Source: Alphaproteobacteria bacterium
GTDB lineage: Bacteria; Pseudomonadota; Alphaproteobacteria; Micropepsales; Micropepsaceae
Length of the DNA stretch: 64,000 nt
NCBI GenBank assembly: GCA_021324545.1
Contig: JAJPIX010000018.1
Span: 1-64,000 of the forward strand
Reading direction: 5' to 3'
Shown here: positions 61,001 to 64,000 of the stretch, in pieces
Layout: every line of letters begins with the position of its first letter
Numbering within the stretch: position 1 is the stretch's first letter
Made by a program: the position numbers and the translations under genes
Notes under the pieces: generated by a model
Databases searched by the model: none
The model's input: only the letters and a program-made list of their open reading frames with translations
Told to the model about the DNA's origin: nothing

Positions 61001-62490
61001 GTCATCACCATTTTCAGATGATCGGCCAGCCGCAGGGTCAGCGCTACAAGATTCATCGTCGGATTGGATGAACCATAGGTGGGGAAGACGGAGCTTCCCG
61101 CAATGTAGAGGTTGGGAACGCCGTGCACCTGCGAATTGGCGTTGACGACGCCGTGCTTTGGATCGTCGTGCATGCGGGTTGTTCCCATGTGGTGATTGCC
61201 CCAGTCCACAACAGACAGCCAACCGTCTCGCGTCCGATGCTGGATCCGCAGGAGTCCCGTGCGCGCCGCCAGCAGCTGGCGCCCGAGTTCCCGCAGCGTC
61301 GAGCGGTAGCGTGCAAAATCCGAATTGGAAACGCGCATATCCAGCTTCAGGCGCTGAAGCCCGAGCGCATCGCGTTCGCCCGTGAGCGTGAGCCGCCTGT
61401 CCGGATCGGGCGCAAGTTCGAATCCGGTCCCCAGCGAAAAGGCGCGCGCGCTGCCGGCATCCACGCCGAGCGCATTCGCCGCCGCAGCCACGGCCGCCTT
61501 GGCGAGATCATCAAGCGCCACTTCGTTTTCGACGGTCGTAAGCGAGCCGAGAACGCTGCTCTGCTGCTTGAAATCCTCGGTGGGCGACAGCGCGGCGCGA
61601 AAATGCACACCGCCGGCCGACTGGGTGGCGGTGTAATAGGCGGGCATGTTTCCGTCGAACGTCACAAGTGTGGCCACCTCTCGCGGTATGCAATGGTCAG
61701 CGAAAAAACGGCCGACCAGGTCGTTGGCATTGCCGACCCCGCGCGGCGCCACATCATTTGACACCAGCAGGATGCGCGCGTTTTCGATGCCGCCTGCAGC
61801 CAGCACCGTGTAGCGCGGCTTCACGGTGAAATGGTTTCCGGAAAGCGTGGCCACCTCGAGCCGGTCAAGGCTGCCCGCGTCGGGCGCAAGCTCAAGCGCC
61901 GTCACGTTCGCGTGCAGATAAAGGTCGAGATTGGGAATGCGCCTCAGATCGTCTCCATAGCGCTTTCCGAAATGCGTCGGCAAAACGCCACCGCGCGTTT
62001 TGCTGAACTGGAAATAGGTCGTGTAGAGGCCGCCCTTGCCCAGGTTCAGCGGCGCATCCGCCGCCAACCTTTTGGCGTCGTCATAGATCGGCTCTCCGGC
62101 TTCGACCAGCTGCTGGGCGCGGGGGATATAGGGCTCAAGGGCTTCGCGCCCGAACGGCCAGCCGGAATAGGGCAACCATTCGCGTTTCTCGAAATCGCTT
62201 TTGTCCAGCGGCCGGCACCAGCCGCCCCAGTGGTTTGTGCTGCCGCCGAAATAGCGCAGCCTCGAACCGTCGAGCTTCAGATAGTGCACGCCCGCCTCTT
62301 CGCCGGAATACAACGCCTGCGTGGAGTCGTCGAAAGCAAGTCCTCCGCTTTCGAGCATCAGCATCCTGATCGGCGTGTGGGCGAGCGCGAGCGCCAGCGT
62401 AATGCCGGCGGCGCCACCGCCGATGATGGCCAGATCGGTCTGAATGACTGTCCCCGCAGGCAGTGTGCGGGCATCGAGAAACGAATTCAA
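60997..62490 (-). CDS. GMC-family FAD-dependent oxidoreductase
   Basis: A flavoprotein of about 497 residues. The FAD-binding Rossmann motif is LAIIGGGAAGITLALALAH near residue 20. The C-terminal GMC domain has HMGTTRMHDDPKHGVVN, LYIAGSSVFPTYGSSNPTMN and LADHLK, which contain the catalytic His/Asn region. No ATG is available at the N-terminus; TTG at 62490 has GAAGGG upstream and is my choice, with another TTG at 62565 possible. It has no signal of its own and probably travels with the small Tat-signal partner that follows. Substrate (polyol, sugar or alcohol) unknown. Confidence 0.88.
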   Translation of the reverse strand: MNSFLDARTLPAGTVIQTDLAIIGGGAAGITLALALAHTPIRMLMLESGGLAFDDSTQALYSGEEAGVHYLKLDGSRLRYFGGSTNHWGGWCRPLDKSDFEKREWLPYSGWPFGREALEPYIPRAQQLVEAGEPIYDDAKRLAADAPLNLGKGGLYTTYFQFSKTRGGVLPTHFGKRYGDDLRRIPNLDLYLHANVTALELAPDAGSLDRLEVATLSGNHFTVKPRYTVLAAGGIENARILLVSNDVAPRGVGNANDLVGRFFADHCIPREVATLVTFDGNMPAYYTATQSAGGVHFRAALSPTEDFKQQSSVLGSLTTVENEVALDDLAKAAVAAAANALGVDAGSARAFSLGTGFELAPDPDRRLTLTGERDALGLQRLKLDMRVSNSDFARYRSTLRELGRQLLAARTGLLRIQHRTRDGWLSVVDWGNHHMGTTRMHDDPKHGVVNANSQVHGVPNLYIAGSSVFPTYGSSNPTMNLVALTLRLADHLKMVMT

Positions 62491-62683
62491 AATCGGCCCT
62501 TCCGAAGCCCGCCATGGGAAAGCGGATCCCGGGTTTCTCTTGTCGGAATCAGGCTGGGACCGCAAGCCCCGCGCCTCACCGGGCCGCCCTGGGCCTGGAT
62601 GTCCTGATATTTTTCAATCCGGCCGCCGGCCCTTTCGCCGGGCAGCTCCCCTATTGGGATGGCCCGGCGCCGCGGACAAGACC

Positions 62684-62759
62684 TGGTGGAGCTGAGCGGG
62701 ATCGAACCGCTGACCTCGTGAATGCCATTCACGCGCTCTCCCAACTGAGCTACAGCCCC
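62684..62759 (-). tRNA. tRNA-Ala (anticodon GGC)
   Basis: A complete cloverleaf on the minus strand: acceptor GGGGCTG/CAGCTCC with the G3-U70 pair that identifies alanine tRNAs, D-arm GCTC/GAGC, anticodon stem CGTGA/TCACG around loop ATGGCAT (anticodon GGC), T-arm GCGG-TTCGATC-CCGC, discriminator A and an encoded CCA. Confidence 0.96.
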
Positions 62760-62849
62760 GTGCGCGCGGTGCGCGCGGAATTCGGGATTCAGACGCCGGA
62801 ACCCTGTGAAATTTCGCTTCCGGTTTCCGGTTCCCGGAAGGCGAACGTC

Positions 62850-63356
62850 TCAGCGTTCATCCTTCTCGATGTCGGCGTCGATGATGCCGCTGACGTCGTC
62901 TTCGTCTTCTTCGACTTCTTCCAGCAACGTGTCGTCTTCTTCGTCCTCGTCTCCGGCCTCCTCGTCGATGTCCTCAATGTCGGCCACCTCGGCGTCGGGT
63001 TCTTCGACAACCGTCATTCCGGCCTCTTCGGCTTCTTCCTCGACGGTTTCTTCTTCCTCTTCGTCCTCGGCCGTCTGGAGCACGGGCTCGGCTTCGGCTT
63101 CCACGGGTTCGGCCGCTTCGGCTTCGGCTTCCTCGACCTCTTCCTCGAGCTCTTCGTCCTCCTCGGCTTCGGCGGCGGCCGGCTCGGCTTCCTGCGGCTC
63201 GGGCTGACGCGGGCGGCGCTGCTTGTAAAGCGCCTCCGGCTCGAAGGCGAACTGGCACTTCGGGCACTCGATCGGACGCTTGTTCAGGTCGTAAAAGCGC
63301 GATGCACACTGGGGGCAAACGCGCTTGGTTCCAAGATCCGCCTTGACCAGGGTCAT
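62850..63356 (-). CDS. FYDLN-acid (TIGR02300) zinc-ribbon protein
   Basis: A 168-residue protein typical of Alphaproteobacteria. The N-terminal zinc ribbon is [21 protein letters not shown], with four Cys and the family-naming FYDLN. The remaining two thirds is a very acidic low-complexity tail (Glu/Asp/Ala), probably disordered. The ATG at 63354-63356 starts [12 protein letters not shown] as in the family. It is divergent from aroA, also the usual arrangement. Function unknown. Confidence 0.92.
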   Translation of the reverse strand: MTLVKADLGTKRVCPQCASRFYDLNKRPIECPKCQFAFEPEALYKQRRPRQPEPQEAEPAAAEAEEDEELEEEVEEAEAEAAEPVEAEAEPVLQTAEDEEEEETVEEEAEEAGMTVVEEPDAEVADIEDIDEEAGDEDEEDDTLLEEVEEDEDDVSGIIDADIEKDER

Positions 63357-63439
63357 CTTTCCCGCGTGAGTATGGTTTCCAAAGGCCGGGTCGTTTGCCA
63401 CTTCCGTCCGGCGCTGTCAAAGGTGGAAATAGGCGCCAA

Positions 63440-64000
63440 ATGACTGCCGTGAAAGCCCCGCGTCCACTGGCCGCGCGCCGTCCCGGCGCCTTGCGGGGAA
63501 TTGCGCAGATTCCGGGCGACAAATCCATCTCTCACCGGGCGCTGATTCTGGGCGCCCTGGCGGTGGGCGAGACGAAAATCACCGGTCTTCTGGAAGCCGA
63601 TGACGTCATAGCAACCGCCATGGCCATGCGTCGTTTCGGGGCCGAGACGGCTAAAGACAAGGATGGAACCTGGCGTGTCTGGGGCGTGGGCACCGGCGGC
63701 TTCGCCGAGCCTGATGGCGTTCTGGATTTTGGCAATTCGGGCACGGGCGTTCGGCTTGCCATGGGCGCCATGGCCACCACGCCGGTCCTGGCAGTCTTCA
63801 CCGGCGATCAAAGCCTGCGGCGGCGTCCGATGCGGCGGGTTCTTGAGCCGCTTTCTGCGTTCGGCATGGATTGGAACGGCCGGGGCGATGGTTACCTGCC
63901 CGTCACGCTGCGCGGCGCGCGGCATCCGGTTGCGATTGAACACAGGATCGCCACGCCATCGGCACAGGTCAAATCGGCGCTGCTTCTGGCGGCGCTCAAT
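63440..64000 (+). CDS. aroA: 3-phosphoshikimate 1-carboxyvinyltransferase (EPSP synthase), 5' part
   Basis: The first 187 codons of EPSP synthase, cut by the right edge of the window. The enzyme transfers enolpyruvyl from PEP to shikimate 3-phosphate. Visible motifs are [27 protein letters not shown]-like [20 protein letters not shown] and [13 protein letters not shown]. The spacing of these and the opening ([20 protein letters not shown]) match the class II-like enzymes of Alphaproteobacteria. ATG 63440 follows AGGCG. Confidence 0.94.
   Translation, partial: MTAVKAPRPLAARRPGALRGIAQIPGDKSISHRALILGALAVGETKITGLLEADDVIATAMAMRRFGAETAKDKDGTWRVWGVGTGGFAEPDGVLDFGNSGTGVRLAMGAMATTPVLAVFTGDQSLRRRPMRRVLEPLSAFGMDWNGRGDGYLPVTLRGARHPVAIEHRIATPSAQVKSALLLAALN

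Overview
The window is GC-rich, tightly packed DNA that reads as the chromosome of an alphaproteobacterium. The lineage evidence is: a tRNA-His with discriminator A73 and no encoded G-1, together with the divergent HisRS type that goes with it; a perfect GAAC-N7-GAAC LexA box (alphaproteobacterial SOS type) in front of an imuA-imuB-dnaE2 cassette; a CtrA-family response regulator; DUF1150 and FYDLN-acid (TIGR02300) proteins; and the kdsD-lptC-lptA-lptB-rpoN-hpf-ptsN gene order. Genus cannot be fixed from sequence alone. I see no insertion sequence, prophage, integrase or CRISPR array.

Layout. 1-5.3 kb (minus): PAS-type histidine kinase, histidine ammonia-lyase and an oligopeptide-type ABC importer (two permeases plus the start of the ATPase). 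5.5 kb: tRNA-His. 5.6-17.4 kb: an accessory-looking block with three roughly 1,035-1,064-residue secreted beta-propeller paralogues (Asp-box/BNR repeats) around one TonB-dependent receptor. 17.5-23 kb: LexA-controlled mutasome imuA-imuB-dnaE2. 23-31 kb (minus): M3 oligopeptidase, a GCS2 ligase with an ATP-grasp-like partner, a small secreted protein, a frameshifted DMT transporter and an RTX-repeat protein. 31.3-34.4 kb (plus): PQQ alcohol dehydrogenase with a cytochrome c domain, and a TPR protein. 34.5-45 kb: hisS, a fold-type I PLP enzyme with an M48 membrane protease, a glycosyltransferase, a TPR protein, queG, a GST-like protein, mtgA and a B12-binding-type radical SAM protein. 45-47.6 kb: copper P-type ATPase divergent from csoR with a palindromic operator between them. 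47.8-52 kb: uppP, two related tiny head-to-head genes, an NDUFA9-like protein, tRNA-Leu, a CtrA-like regulator and an RNase D-like exonuclease. 52.1-58.6 kb: kdsD-lptCAB-rpoN-hpf-ptsN, then DUF1150-hsp20 on the other strand. 58.8-64 kb: a pabB-pabC fusion, a GMC oxidoreductase with a small partner, tRNA-Ala, a FYDLN-acid protein and the start of aroA.

Most of the right half is ordinary core genome: LPS transport, nitrogen PTS, translation and envelope synthesis. The most interesting parts are the propeller/TonB-receptor locus, the unassigned GCS2 plus ATP-grasp-like pair, the matched tRNA-His/HisRS deviation, the SOS-controlled mutasome, a possible RNA thermometer before hsp20, and two apparent single-base deletions (DMT transporter and copper ATPase N-terminus) that are either real lesions or sequence errors. 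No wholly new system can be claimed from the sequence; the propeller/receptor locus and the ligase pair are the best candidates.
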